DNA of 64,000 nt from Alkalimonas cellulosilytica (lineage in GTDB: Bacteria > Pseudomonadota > Gammaproteobacteria > Enterobacterales > Alteromonadaceae): NCBI RefSeq assembly GCF_036325985.1, contig NZ_JAUHLI010000012.1, positions 62,001-126,000 on the forward strand, in the 5' to 3' direction. Position numbers and translations under genes: made by a program. Position 1 is the stretch's first letter. The number at the start of each line of letters is the position of its first letter. Positions 33,191-41,447 of the stretch are shown piece after piece. The notes beneath the pieces are model-generated. The model worked only from the letters and a program-made list of their open reading frames with translations, had not been told where the DNA came from and searched no databases.

Positions 33191-33910
33191 TCACAGCCGC
33201 TGGAAATTTAACGCATTCGCCAGAGGGGTTAACCGCTGCAGTGCTTCTTCCGCCGTGGGGTCCGGGTTTGTTTCATCATGGACAGACACATTGGCGGCAA
33301 TATACTCTGTTAGCCAAATCGTAAGTGCCCAGATGCCCGTACCATTATCCAGTACTGCAGGCATGCTGTCTTGCCATAGCAACTCTTGCGGCAAGCGGGC
33401 TAACTGCGCTTCGGTATAAATGTCCGGCTCTTGCGCCCAACGTACTTTTTCGCGCAGATTTTCTAAAAAAACCAGCCAGCCCTGCCGTTGCTGAGCCAAA
33501 AATGCATCTGCATCCTGGTGTGTCAGACCGGTTAGATCAGCGTATTGGCGGCTGTACGAATGGATGCTGTAGAAAATCGTAGCGCCGGGAGCAAAATCAT
33601 CCAGCGGGCCATAGACTTTGGTCACCAGATTGACACCACAAGTCTGGCTTTTTAACGGCTGCCCTTCGATCTGATTTGCTGAAGGTAATGTTTGCCGCAA
33701 AGGCTCCAGTGCTGGATGACATTGGCTATCAGGATCATCTTGCACCGTTTGATGATTGTCATGCCACGCTGATGAGTACTCGCTATCAATGCTAGCAGCA
33801 TCCCCCTGCGGTTGCCCGGGCTGCACTGCAACAGGACGCTCAGGCACAGGCTCAGTGTTGCACCCAGCCACCATTAGCATAACCGTTAGTAGATAAAACG
33901 TAGGACGCAT
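33191..33910 (-). CDS. Unknown lipoprotein
   Basis: A 239-residue protein with a type II signal peptide; the lipobox is MVAGC with Cys17. The mature N terminus is Pro/Gln/Asp-rich linker, followed by a folded part with two Cys (SQCHPALEPL, SQTCGVNLVTKVYG). No family is recognised. The gene lies 12 bases after the beta-lactamase and is probably co-transcribed with it. Confidence 0.7.
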   Translation of the reverse strand: MRPTFYLLTVMLMVAGCNTEPVPERPVAVQPGQPQGDAASIDSEYSSAWHDNHQTVQDDPDSQCHPALEPLRQTLPSANQIEGQPLKSQTCGVNLVTKVYGPLDDFAPGATIFYSIHSYSRQYADLTGLTHQDADAFLAQQRQGWLVFLENLREKVRWAQEPDIYTEAQLARLPQELLWQDSMPAVLDNGTGIWALTIWLTEYIAANVSVHDETNPDPTAEEALQRLTPLANALNFQRL

Positions 33911-33922
33911 AATGAATTTTTC

Positions 33923-34843
33923 CTAACTTATTGCCCAATCGGCTGCGATCCTTCCCACCTCAGCAAGGACTGCCTGATGCCGAGCCTCAGTCTGCCCGGT
34001 ATACTCGCCGCTATCAAAATAGGCCGCAATGATAATCGGGCTTCTGTTGGGAGGGAAAGTGATTGCAATGTCATTGCATTTATTGGTCGTTCCCTCCGCT
34101 CGCCCGGTTCCGGTTTTGTTACCGCTACGCCACTTTGCAGGGAGTCCTGCGCGAAGCCGCAGGGAACCGGTTTTTGTGTTCTCCATCCAGTGCAGCAAAC
34201 GCTCCCGTGAATCACGCTGTAAAATGTCACCGGTCGTGATTCGACGAACGAGCTGTGCCATCGCCAAGGGCGAAGTAGTATCACGAAGATCAGCGGAGAG
34301 CACCAAGCCCAAATCGGGTTCATACCGATCAAGCCGGGTCACCATATCGCCCATTTCGCGAAACTTCGCGGTGACGGCGGCAGGTCCTCCCAAGCGTTTC
34401 ACAAGAAGATTGGCGGCAACCCCATCGCTCACCTCTTGGGCTGCTTGTGCAAGCGCAGCAATGCTCATACCGCCCCTGGCAATATTTTCGCGCGTCACCG
34501 GTGCCCAAGGTAAAAGATCGGTTTCGGAATACGACAGGATTTCATTCACATCTATCCGACCATGATCTGCTTCGCGTAAATAAGCAGCCACTAGCGCTAA
34601 CTTGAAGGTCGAACACATCGCAAAGTGTTCATCCATACGGTTACCGCTTACTTCGCCGGTTGCCGTGTCAAGGAAGCAAACCCCAAGCCGCGCATGGCCC
34701 ACTTCCAGAGCCTGCAGCCTCTTTGCTGCATCAAAACGGCGCGAGGCTGTTCTTGTAGTTGCTGCCGTTGCTCCAAGTGCCGGGACAGCCAGCAGTGTGC
34801 TGGTCGCCGCGCATGTCATTAAAAATTCTCGTCTTGTTACCAT
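33923..34843 (-). CDS. Class A beta-lactamase with Tat-type signal
   Basis: A 306-residue serine beta-lactamase. The signal peptide starts MVTRREFLMTCAA, a twin-arginine motif, so export by Tat is likely. Active-site motifs: STFK (Ser70, Lys73), SDG where most class A enzymes have SDN, RYEPDLG with Glu166 but Gly at position 170, LRDTTSP, and NKTGTGRAEGTTN (KTG). All catalytic residues are present, so it should hydrolyse beta-lactams; the spectrum cannot be predicted. AAGGAG lies seven bases before the ATG at 34843. GC content is ordinary, so it may be a resident chromosomal gene. Confidence 0.93.
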   Translation of the reverse strand: MVTRREFLMTCAATSTLLAVPALGATAATTRTASRRFDAAKRLQALEVGHARLGVCFLDTATGEVSGNRMDEHFAMCSTFKLALVAAYLREADHGRIDVNEILSYSETDLLPWAPVTRENIARGGMSIAALAQAAQEVSDGVAANLLVKRLGGPAAVTAKFREMGDMVTRLDRYEPDLGLVLSADLRDTTSPLAMAQLVRRITTGDILQRDSRERLLHWMENTKTGSLRLRAGLPAKWRSGNKTGTGRAEGTTNKCNDIAITFPPNRSPIIIAAYFDSGEYTGQTEARHQAVLAEVGRIAADWAIS

Positions 34844-35056
34844 GCAGTTACTCCTTGAGCTGATTTTTAGCAGCAAACTCAGTTGCCTCAGACAGTTTGC
34901 GGTAAAAAGCTCGTCGCAGGCAGTTACCAGAGTCAGGATTTGATCCCATCAGCTATTTCCATATTTTATTTTCATATCGACAAGTGTTTAGCAGATAAAT
35001 AAAGAACAAGGCAACTAAATCTAAGCCTTCTTGTTTACTTCTTCCAAACGCACGTA

Positions 35057-35128
35057 GCGTAACCAAAACCTTGGTGCAGCTGCGTTCGAAGCCACTATAG
35101 TGATGACTTGCAACGGTGCACGTTAGCC
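35057..35128 (-). repeat. attC-like element (weak)
   Basis: The end GTTAGCC at 35122-35128 covers the stop codon of the downstream lipoprotein gene. The other end, GCGTAAC at 35057-35063, is followed by CAAA-ACC-TTG, which mirrors GTGC-ACC-GTTG next to GGCTAAC on the other strand. This fits an imperfectly palindromic 72-base integron attC site, but the pairing is weaker than at 38852. Confidence 0.35.
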
Positions 35129-35656
35129 GTCATGTTTTATCTCTAACTTTGCATTATTAATTAATGTAACAAAGCCTTTGTCTTCGGAAAGCTTTAGAAA
35201 AATTGATAGTCGTATTTCGGTGATGTCACTTGGCAACTGTTCAAAGCCGGTTTTCACCGAAAAACTCAAACGTCCAGATTGTTCATTCCGAATAATTTGC
35301 TGTGTTGCTCTGAAGTTGTCTATTGCTTCCTCAGAGAGTTTAAGGGTGTACTCAGTTTTCCCTGGCGACCTTGAAAATAAACCCGACACAGGCTCGATCT
35401 TTAGTTCGTCGATCAGCTCTAATGGAAAGTTAAAGATTCTCAAGCCTTTTTCAGTATTTAGCTCTAACGCTAGTTCAGCTTTTTCAATATCTGCCCGAGC
35501 AGGCTCATCAATGTGAACTCTTGCTCTAAGGTTTTGAGGCTGAAGATTGATGAAGTCATCTTTTGTGAATGAACGAAATTCGAGCATCGTTCCCAAAGGA
35601 ACACTTGCACAACCACTCAGAATAGTGACAATTAAAGCAACAACAAATTTTGACAT
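35123..35656 (-). CDS. Unknown small lipoprotein
   Basis: A 177-residue protein with a type II signal peptide: MSKFVVALIVTILSGC with Cys16 as lipobox Cys. The mature part is mixed alpha/beta, rich in charged residues, with no recognised domain. A longer frame of 38 more residues upstream is possible but would bury the signal peptide. Its stop TAA lies inside a GTTAGC-type core, as in integron cassettes. GC is low, so transfer is likely. Confidence 0.65.
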   Translation of the reverse strand: MSKFVVALIVTILSGCASVPLGTMLEFRSFTKDDFINLQPQNLRARVHIDEPARADIEKAELALELNTEKGLRIFNFPLELIDELKIEPVSGLFSRSPGKTEYTLKLSEEAIDNFRATQQIIRNEQSGRLSFSVKTGFEQLPSDITEIRLSIFLKLSEDKGFVTLINNAKLEIKHDG

Positions 35657-35855
35657 AGCGACCACACATTCCTTTAAAGATAATGCTCCGTTCCAAACGG
35701 CAAAGAAAAACTCTCGAAGTACTATAGGAATATTTCTTAATTGGTTTGATGTTTCAAGTCTACGCTCCAATCAAAATGAAAATCAACAGCTTCCCCTGCG
35801 TTAATTTTTTGCTCCGAAAAGGAGCAAGAGCATCTGGCGCTATACAGAATAAAGC

Positions 35856-37346
35856 TTAGCGCTGCGCAATCCGGAGCTTGAGGGCTCCCTTAAAGCCCTT
35901 ACCTGATTTGAGTGGAATACAGTAGCCACTGTCAGACTGGGTCTCCGCCAGACTCCCGCGATACTCGCCCCAGCCCTCATCGGTGAGGGTATAACGCAGA
36001 TTGAAGCCACCTGCACCATCGCCGGCTCGGGTCGCCTTGATCGTAATTTGCTCCCGGAACAGGTTCTCGCCGGGAATGCGTTTACTGCGGAACATACGGC
36101 CGTCAATTTCATACTCTGTCGTTTTCACGGCAAGATCAACCGTAAACACAAGCGTTCGGCCTGCCTGAATCTTTGATGAGTCCAGAAATGCACTGAACAG
36201 CACCGGCATACTGCCCGGCTTAGGAACCCACTTGCCCGCTGCATCCCGGACAAACAGCTCGTCGAACTCCTTGAAGCCTGCTGACTGATTGTCAATCTTC
36301 CGCTCGCTAAGCTTAAACATCTCCCCACGCACCATCACCGTGTTTTCAAAGTAGTACGACGCCCTAACCGCGCGTCCACTGTCGAGAGCCTGCTGCACAC
36401 TTGGGGGCAGTGGCAGCGCTTCGAGGTGCAGTACCCCTGTCACGGCGATATCGCCGAACAGAAAGCGGGTCAGATTTTGATAACCTTCCTCGGAATTGAC
36501 CAACCCGTACACCCCGCTGTGACTGTGATGCGTGTAGGCCCGCGGCGCAGTCTGCACACTTGCGTTGCGAATGAGCACGAGTCCATCGCTCATCGGCCCA
36601 ACCGCCAGCTTCGACAAATTGTAGTCATGGTGATTGGTGCCAACCAGCGCAAAAAAGCGGTGCGCAGGAAACTTATTGTTCAGCGTATCAACCCGATTGT
36701 GGGAATCCAGCGCGAGGTATTCCGCCATCCGCCGCCGATTGAAATTATTGATATCCCAGCCGCTTAGGAAGCGCGGCACATTGCGGTTGCCAACCTCAAT
36801 GCCGTTGTGTGGCGTACCATAGGTAAACACCTTATCGACCATCGCTTTGGCTTCAGCACTGCCGATCTCATCATTTTGGAGGAAGCAGCGCGCGATAAGT
36901 CCGCCCATTGAATGCGCAACCAAATACACGCGGAAATCCATTCGGGCCTGCGCATCATCGCCACACACCTGATCGCGGGTTTTCAGAATGAGCTCGCTCA
37001 GCCCCTGCGCTGCCTGCTCTATGGAGGGCGCCCCATCTCCGGTGCCAAAATCGCCGTCTGCCTGATCGTAGTAGCGGTGTATGATCACGCTCTTTGCCGG
37101 GATGTCTCCTTCAATAACATCCCCATCCGCATAATTATCGGTGTAGCCAAAGTCCTTCATCAGACGAATCAGCGGCGACTCGAAAAACTTCTGCATGACC
37201 TCACCTTTGTGGTTCTGCCGGATTTTGGTAGTACCAAGATTGAATCCCATGTAGGGCGTAGTAGTGGTATCCTCCATCGCAGACTTCGTCATCGCATAGC
37301 CGCGTATGTAAATGATCGGATAAAAAGGCGCTTTGATCTTTGCCAT
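35856..37346 (-). CDS. Lipase/esterase of the alpha/beta hydrolase fold (PGAP1-like)
   Basis: A 496-residue protein starting MAKIKAPFYPIIYIRGYAM. The nucleophile elbow is HSMGG in VAHSMGGLIARCF near residue 135; YGTPHNGIE follows, as in PGAP1/lecithin-cholesterol-acyltransferase-type lipases. The C-terminal 150 residues form a beta-rich extra domain. No signal peptide is visible, so it may be cytoplasmic or exported by another route; T6SS lipase effectors can look like this, but nothing here proves it. A 52-codon upstream extension is possible and less likely. Confidence 0.75.
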   Translation of the reverse strand: MAKIKAPFYPIIYIRGYAMTKSAMEDTTTTPYMGFNLGTTKIRQNHKGEVMQKFFESPLIRLMKDFGYTDNYADGDVIEGDIPAKSVIIHRYYDQADGDFGTGDGAPSIEQAAQGLSELILKTRDQVCGDDAQARMDFRVYLVAHSMGGLIARCFLQNDEIGSAEAKAMVDKVFTYGTPHNGIEVGNRNVPRFLSGWDINNFNRRRMAEYLALDSHNRVDTLNNKFPAHRFFALVGTNHHDYNLSKLAVGPMSDGLVLIRNASVQTAPRAYTHHSHSGVYGLVNSEEGYQNLTRFLFGDIAVTGVLHLEALPLPPSVQQALDSGRAVRASYYFENTVMVRGEMFKLSERKIDNQSAGFKEFDELFVRDAAGKWVPKPGSMPVLFSAFLDSSKIQAGRTLVFTVDLAVKTTEYEIDGRMFRSKRIPGENLFREQITIKATRAGDGAGGFNLRYTLTDEGWGEYRGSLAETQSDSGYCIPLKSGKGFKGALKLRIAQR

Positions 37347-37987
37347 GGTGGTGTGCCTCGCTGATGCTTTGACGTGCTGTTTGATCGGGTGATGTAATTC
37401 TGGGTTAAGTTTCAGAATATAAGTTGTGAGTAGGAAGTATAGGCGCCCTATTCCAGATTTCCACCGGCATCCCGGTTTCCATTGTTTTACTTTCCCAGTC
37501 ATGCCTTAGTTGCTTAGCTCAGAAACGTAGCGCCCGCTACACTGAACGTCTATGGACACCATGGCTGATGCTCAAATGAAGGCTGGGTAGCCCGTAGCAA
37601 CAAGCTGAACACCCGTCTTCTAGCACACTGCCGTAGCCAGAGCGTCTTGATTAGACACCTTGTCACCGCGCATTACCCATCAGCAAGATGGTTTGCACCT
37701 GTGCTGAGCCTGAAACTAACGGGCTTTAAGCCCGACGCCTTGAATAGCGCCAGCAACAGGTTAACCGATGAATGTCTGGTGCCCCTGCTGTCAGCAAGGA
37801 TGCTGAAATCAGCAGGCTCTCATTGAGCATGAGATAAGAGAGCCCCGATATGTGTTTGTTGCAGGCTATCGCCTGGCAACCATGATGACAGATGAAGCAG
37901 TCTATCTTGCTGATGGACAAACAGACTGGCCGCTTGCGCGGCCAGAAGAGCGGTTTTACCTATTGACTCCGAGAAGGCTCATATGTG
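37347..37987. other. Gene-poor gap with two hairpins
   Basis: No convincing gene is seen. Perfect hairpins are CGGGCTTTAAGCCCG at 37720-37734 and TGGCCGC-TTGC-GCGGCCA at 37927-37944; the latter could end transcription of the gene at 37988. A 64-codon minus-strand frame at 37726-37920 is Cys- and Ser-rich without a good start site and is not called. Confidence 0.55.
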
Positions 37988-38839
37988 TTAAGCATTTAAT
38001 TTCTCTTTTATCGCTTTAATGGATACGTGCAACTGAGCAACCAGAGCATCCAAAATATCCGAATAACTATCAGAGGGTACACCGAGTTTTTCAGAAACAT
38101 CTGTCAGATACTTGCTTCCTGTAGAATGATCAGCCCAAAGCCGGAGATCATACAAGTAAAAGAACGGTGCAATAAGATTGTCTTCATCACCCAATGTATT
38201 TTGATACACCAACTGTAATAATTTATTACCCTTCATGCCAGACTCAAACGCAATGCCATGACCTTTTAGGTACTTCCTAACCTCAACATTATTAGTATTT
38301 TCGTTTATTATCTCATTGAGCCCGCTTACAAATCTTTTCAGGTCATCTTGATTGTTTAATATTAACCTCTTGTAGCGGCGAGTCTCATCAATTCGCTCTT
38401 CTATTGAACGATCGTGGTAAAGGTGAACCCCAAATTTTTGATGGAATTCCGAGTTCAGCTTCGACAAATCATTTAAACAGTCAATTATTGCGGGCGGCGA
38501 AGTGAGCTCGGCATGAATTTGGGCATCAAAAAATTGTGATGCGATTTCATCCTCAGGCTCTTTGTTTTCTACGAGCCAATACAGTTTTTCACGGAACGGA
38601 AGCTTATCGAGATCACCGAGCCATGCGAACACAGTACCGTTTCTATTAACACCGAATGAAATATAAAATTCAGGCCCGAAAACTGTTCCGTATGTTTCAC
38701 TCGAGAAATCGCAAGAAAATCGAGAGTCGTACAAATACCGAGTAAGCACCTCTCTATTGAAATACACAGGTGTCAGAAAGCCACCGCATACTGCCTCACT
38801 TGGATCATAATGAAAGCTAATAGTCTGTGATTTCAACAT
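37988..38839 (-). CDS. Unknown protein, integron-cassette-like gene
   Basis: A 283-residue soluble protein, no signal peptide or membrane segment, rich in Asp, Glu, Leu and Tyr, with a mostly helical second half. No family is recognised. AT-rich compared with the nar genes. Its stop codon lies in GTTAAGC at 37987-37993, a good integron core (GTTRRRY), and its start is only 12 bases from an attC-like element, so it looks like a mobile cassette. Confidence 0.65.
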   Translation of the reverse strand: MLKSQTISFHYDPSEAVCGGFLTPVYFNREVLTRYLYDSRFSCDFSSETYGTVFGPEFYISFGVNRNGTVFAWLGDLDKLPFREKLYWLVENKEPEDEIASQFFDAQIHAELTSPPAIIDCLNDLSKLNSEFHQKFGVHLYHDRSIEERIDETRRYKRLILNNQDDLKRFVSGLNEIINENTNNVEVRKYLKGHGIAFESGMKGNKLLQLVYQNTLGDEDNLIAPFFYLYDLRLWADHSTGSKYLTDVSEKLGVPSDSYSDILDALVAQLHVSIKAIKEKLNA

Positions 38840-38851
38840 GCCTCTCCAGAT

Positions 38852-38949
38852 GCTTAACGCTTTGCTAATGGGCTGCCGCAGCGCAGCGTAGGCAGTCCCG
38901 TGGAGGCCACGCTTTTTGTGGCCGGAACGAAATTTAGCAACTTGTTAGC
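38852..38949 (-). repeat. attC-like integron recombination site
   Basis: A 98-base imperfect palindrome between two cassette-like genes. The outer arms are GCTTAAC (38852-38858, fits RYYYAAC) and GTTAGC (38944-38949); inside them TTGCTAA (38862-38868) and TTAGCAA (38934-38940) are exact reverse complements. Inner stems GGGCTGCC/GGCAGTCCC and GGCCAC-GCTTTTT-GTGGCC follow. The right core covers the stop of the gene at 38945 and the left core is 12 bases from the start of the next gene, as in cassette arrays. No integrase gene is in the window. Confidence 0.65.
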
Positions 38950-39469
38950 TTTCATCATTTTCAATTGTGTGCAGACGACATAATTCAAGCCATAGGAAAT
39001 TATCTATATCTGAGCAGATGTGCATAATTTTTTCTGCATCAGCAGGAATCGTATTCTTTACCAAACCTTTACCACCACGTACCCGTTGCTTAGTACTTAT
39101 GAATTCATCGTCACCGAATTGTTCCGTCCCCCACCACGAATGCATAATGGTATTTCTCTGTTTTTCAAATTCTTGTATTTTCTTAATTTTTTGTTTGACA
39201 GTTTGTAGGTGCTTAGCGTCGTTTTTATGTTTTTCTAAAAGCAATGCAGAAAGCATATCTACTTTCTGGGCAAAGCTTAAAGATGCTGTAAAAACTTCTC
39301 GGATGTGCGGTTTATAGGAGCCAACGACTAGGTAAATTACCTCACCAAGATCTCTATCAAGTCTATTAAAACGGATAACCAGATGACCTATAGCCATAGC
39401 GATTTTATCTAGTTCTTTTCGAAATCGCTTTCCTCTTTCGAGGACTTCTTCCTTTGACTTTTCATCCAT
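38945..39469 (-). CDS. Helical protein with HEPN-like Rx4H motif (cassette-like gene)
   Basis: A 174-residue, mostly helical, basic/acidic soluble protein. Residues 105-110 read RNTIMH, matching the Rx4-6H motif (with Asn after Arg) of HEPN ribonucleases. The preceding segment KQKIKKIQEFEKQ and the following SWWG fit the last helices of that fold. This is motif-level evidence only. Its stop lies in the attC-like core at 38944. If it is a HEPN RNase it might act as a toxin or anti-phage effector. Confidence 0.6.
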   Translation of the reverse strand: MDEKSKEEVLERGKRFRKELDKIAMAIGHLVIRFNRLDRDLGEVIYLVVGSYKPHIREVFTASLSFAQKVDMLSALLLEKHKNDAKHLQTVKQKIKKIQEFEKQRNTIMHSWWGTEQFGDDEFISTKQRVRGGKGLVKNTIPADAEKIMHICSDIDNFLWLELCRLHTIENDES

Positions 39470-39705
39470 AAGATACTTCCTTGAAAGCTAACGTCTTAGT
39501 GTTTTATCCGGCACGCAGTTCAATCTTTCCAGTCTAGGCCTGCATCTGAATGTAAATCAAGAGCTTTTTCCTGCCTGATTTTTTGTTACAACAACCTACA
39601 AGCATAAAACCCGCAAGTTGTTGCAAAAAAACTCAGGCTCGATTCCTGTTTAGCATAAGTGCATTTCTGAGGCTGGCTCAATAGCCTTCGGTAACGACTA
39701 CCTGC

Positions 39706-41436
39706 CTAACGCTGCAACAAAAACAACCAAATCACCAGCAGCAAGGTAATAAACCAAAAACCAGACAGCAGCTGCCAGAACAGCAGGCTGCTGGTGCGGG
39801 TATTGCGTTTGACTTCCTCGCGCAGAAAGTCCGGGTTGGGCTGTTTTAAATCGCGCAGCAGGCTTTGCAAGGTGGTGTAACGCTGCTGCAGGTCAAAGGC
39901 CACGCCTTTTTCCAGCGCCCGGTCGAACCACAGCGGAATGCGCGGGTTGTGCTCGCGGGCCGGGATATAACGCAGGCGATCAAAGTCGCTGGCGGTGCGG
40001 CAATCTTCAATCTTACTGCCATAAGGCAACTGGCCGGTAAAAAGCTCGTAGCAGATGGTGGCCAGTGAATAGACATCGCCCTGAATGCCGGAATTGTGGC
40101 CTTGCAGGTACAAAGGATCGGAATAACTGGCGGTGCCAAGCGCCGCTTCGTGCTCCAGCGGCACAAAAATCTCAGCCACCCCGGCAACAAAGACCGAGCC
40201 AAAATCAACGATTTTCACCTGATCATCGGCGGTGACCAGGATATTGCCCGGTTTTAGATCCTGATGGATGGCCTCGCAATCATGAAATGCCTGCAGGCCT
40301 TTGGCAATTTGCTCCACCAGCTTGATGGCCCGGCCAGGTTTGACCGGCTGCTGCTGCGTAAGCAACTGCTCCAGGCTCTGGCCCTGCACGTACTCCATCA
40401 GATAGTACAAAAAACTGCGCGGCCGGCTTTGCCGGATCACTTTGACCACATAAGGGCTTTGAATACGGCTGCCAATCCACTCCTCGCGGATAAAGCGGTC
40501 AATGTAGTTGGGGTCGTCGCTGTAATTGACCGACGGACATTTTAAAATCAGGCTCTTTTCCGTGTCGGTATCGGTCACCAGATACAGATGGCTGCGTTCG
40601 CTGGCATAGAGTTCGCGCTCGATGCGGTAGCCATCCACTTTCATCCCGGGCGCCAGCACCGGCGGAAACGGCAGCCGGGTTAAGCGCTCGTTGTAATCGT
40701 CGATGCTCTCGGCGGGCAGTGCTTCTACCCGGGCCAATACAATGGAAATATTGTCATCCGAGCCCTGGCGAAGCGCCAGCTCAGTGAGGGCCTGCACTTT
40801 TTGCTCGGCGCTGCTGTCGCTAAGCAGTTGTTCCAGCAGTTGTTGCTCAGTGACAAAATCATGCAAGCCATCGCTGCTCAGCACAAACCAATCCCCTGGC
40901 TGCAGCTGCTGGCGGCCAGCATCCAGTTGCAACTGGTTGCTCATGCCAAGCGCGCGCGCCAGAAACTGCCGTTTGTCCTGCAGTACCGTGCTGTGATCGG
41001 TGCTAAGCTGGCTGAGCTGGCTGCCTCGGCAGTGCCAGATGCGGCTGTCACCAACATGAAAAAAATACGCGGTATGGGATTTCAGTACCAGAGCACTGAA
41101 GGTGCACAAATGGCCTTTCAGCTCATTGGCAAAGGCATGACTGCGGCGGTACAAGCGTAAGTTAACGGTAGAGAGCACCTGCTCGGCGCTTTGGCGCACC
41201 GACCAGGTATCGGGGGTATTGAGGTAATCCTGCACAAAAGACGTGACCGCCGTTTGGCTGGCCTCGCGACCAGCTTCGGCACTGCTGACCCCATCGGCCA
41301 GCGCCAGCACCGCGCCTTTGTAGGTACGAAGGTAAGGATCGTCCGGCAGCTGCCAGCACACCGCATCCTCGTTGCCGGTTTTGCCGCCAGCTTCCGAGCT
41401 GGCGGCGATGGTCAGTTGCAGCAGCGGTGCGCTCAA
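39706..41436 (-). CDS. PP2C phosphatase - Ser/Thr kinase fusion, tail-anchored
   Basis: A 576-residue fusion. Residues about 1-240 are a PP2C phosphatase (GKTGNEDAVCW, ADGVSSAEAG, HVGDSRIW, GSDDNISIVLA). Residues about 270-530 are a Hanks-type kinase with the ATP-site Lys in LILKCPS, the catalytic loop IHQDLKPGNILV (HQD rather than HRD), DFGS and a C lobe. A final transmembrane helix (residues about 550-574) anchors it. It lies 11 bases downstream of a NarK-type transporter gene, same strand. Similar fusions sit beside nitrate assimilation genes in Pseudomonas; the target is unknown. Confidence 0.88.
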   Translation of the reverse strand: MSAPLLQLTIAASSEAGGKTGNEDAVCWQLPDDPYLRTYKGAVLALADGVSSAEAGREASQTAVTSFVQDYLNTPDTWSVRQSAEQVLSTVNLRLYRRSHAFANELKGHLCTFSALVLKSHTAYFFHVGDSRIWHCRGSQLSQLSTDHSTVLQDKRQFLARALGMSNQLQLDAGRQQLQPGDWFVLSSDGLHDFVTEQQLLEQLLSDSSAEQKVQALTELALRQGSDDNISIVLARVEALPAESIDDYNERLTRLPFPPVLAPGMKVDGYRIERELYASERSHLYLVTDTDTEKSLILKCPSVNYSDDPNYIDRFIREEWIGSRIQSPYVVKVIRQSRPRSFLYYLMEYVQGQSLEQLLTQQQPVKPGRAIKLVEQIAKGLQAFHDCEAIHQDLKPGNILVTADDQVKIVDFGSVFVAGVAEIFVPLEHEAALGTASYSDPLYLQGHNSGIQGDVYSLATICYELFTGQLPYGSKIEDCRTASDFDRLRYIPAREHNPRIPLWFDRALEKGVAFDLQQRYTTLQSLLRDLKQPNPDFLREEVKRNTRTSSLLFWQLLSGFWFITLLLVIWLFLLQR

Positions 41437-41447
41437 TGCAATCCCCG

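Noticed and set aside
37726..37920. 64-codon Cys-rich minus-strand frame
   Set aside because: No ribosome binding site, no similarity to known small proteins, covers a hairpin.
39470..39705. attI or second attC upstream of the HEPN-like gene
   Set aside because: GCTAAC at 39488 resembles a core, but no matching partner end was found in the next 150 bases.
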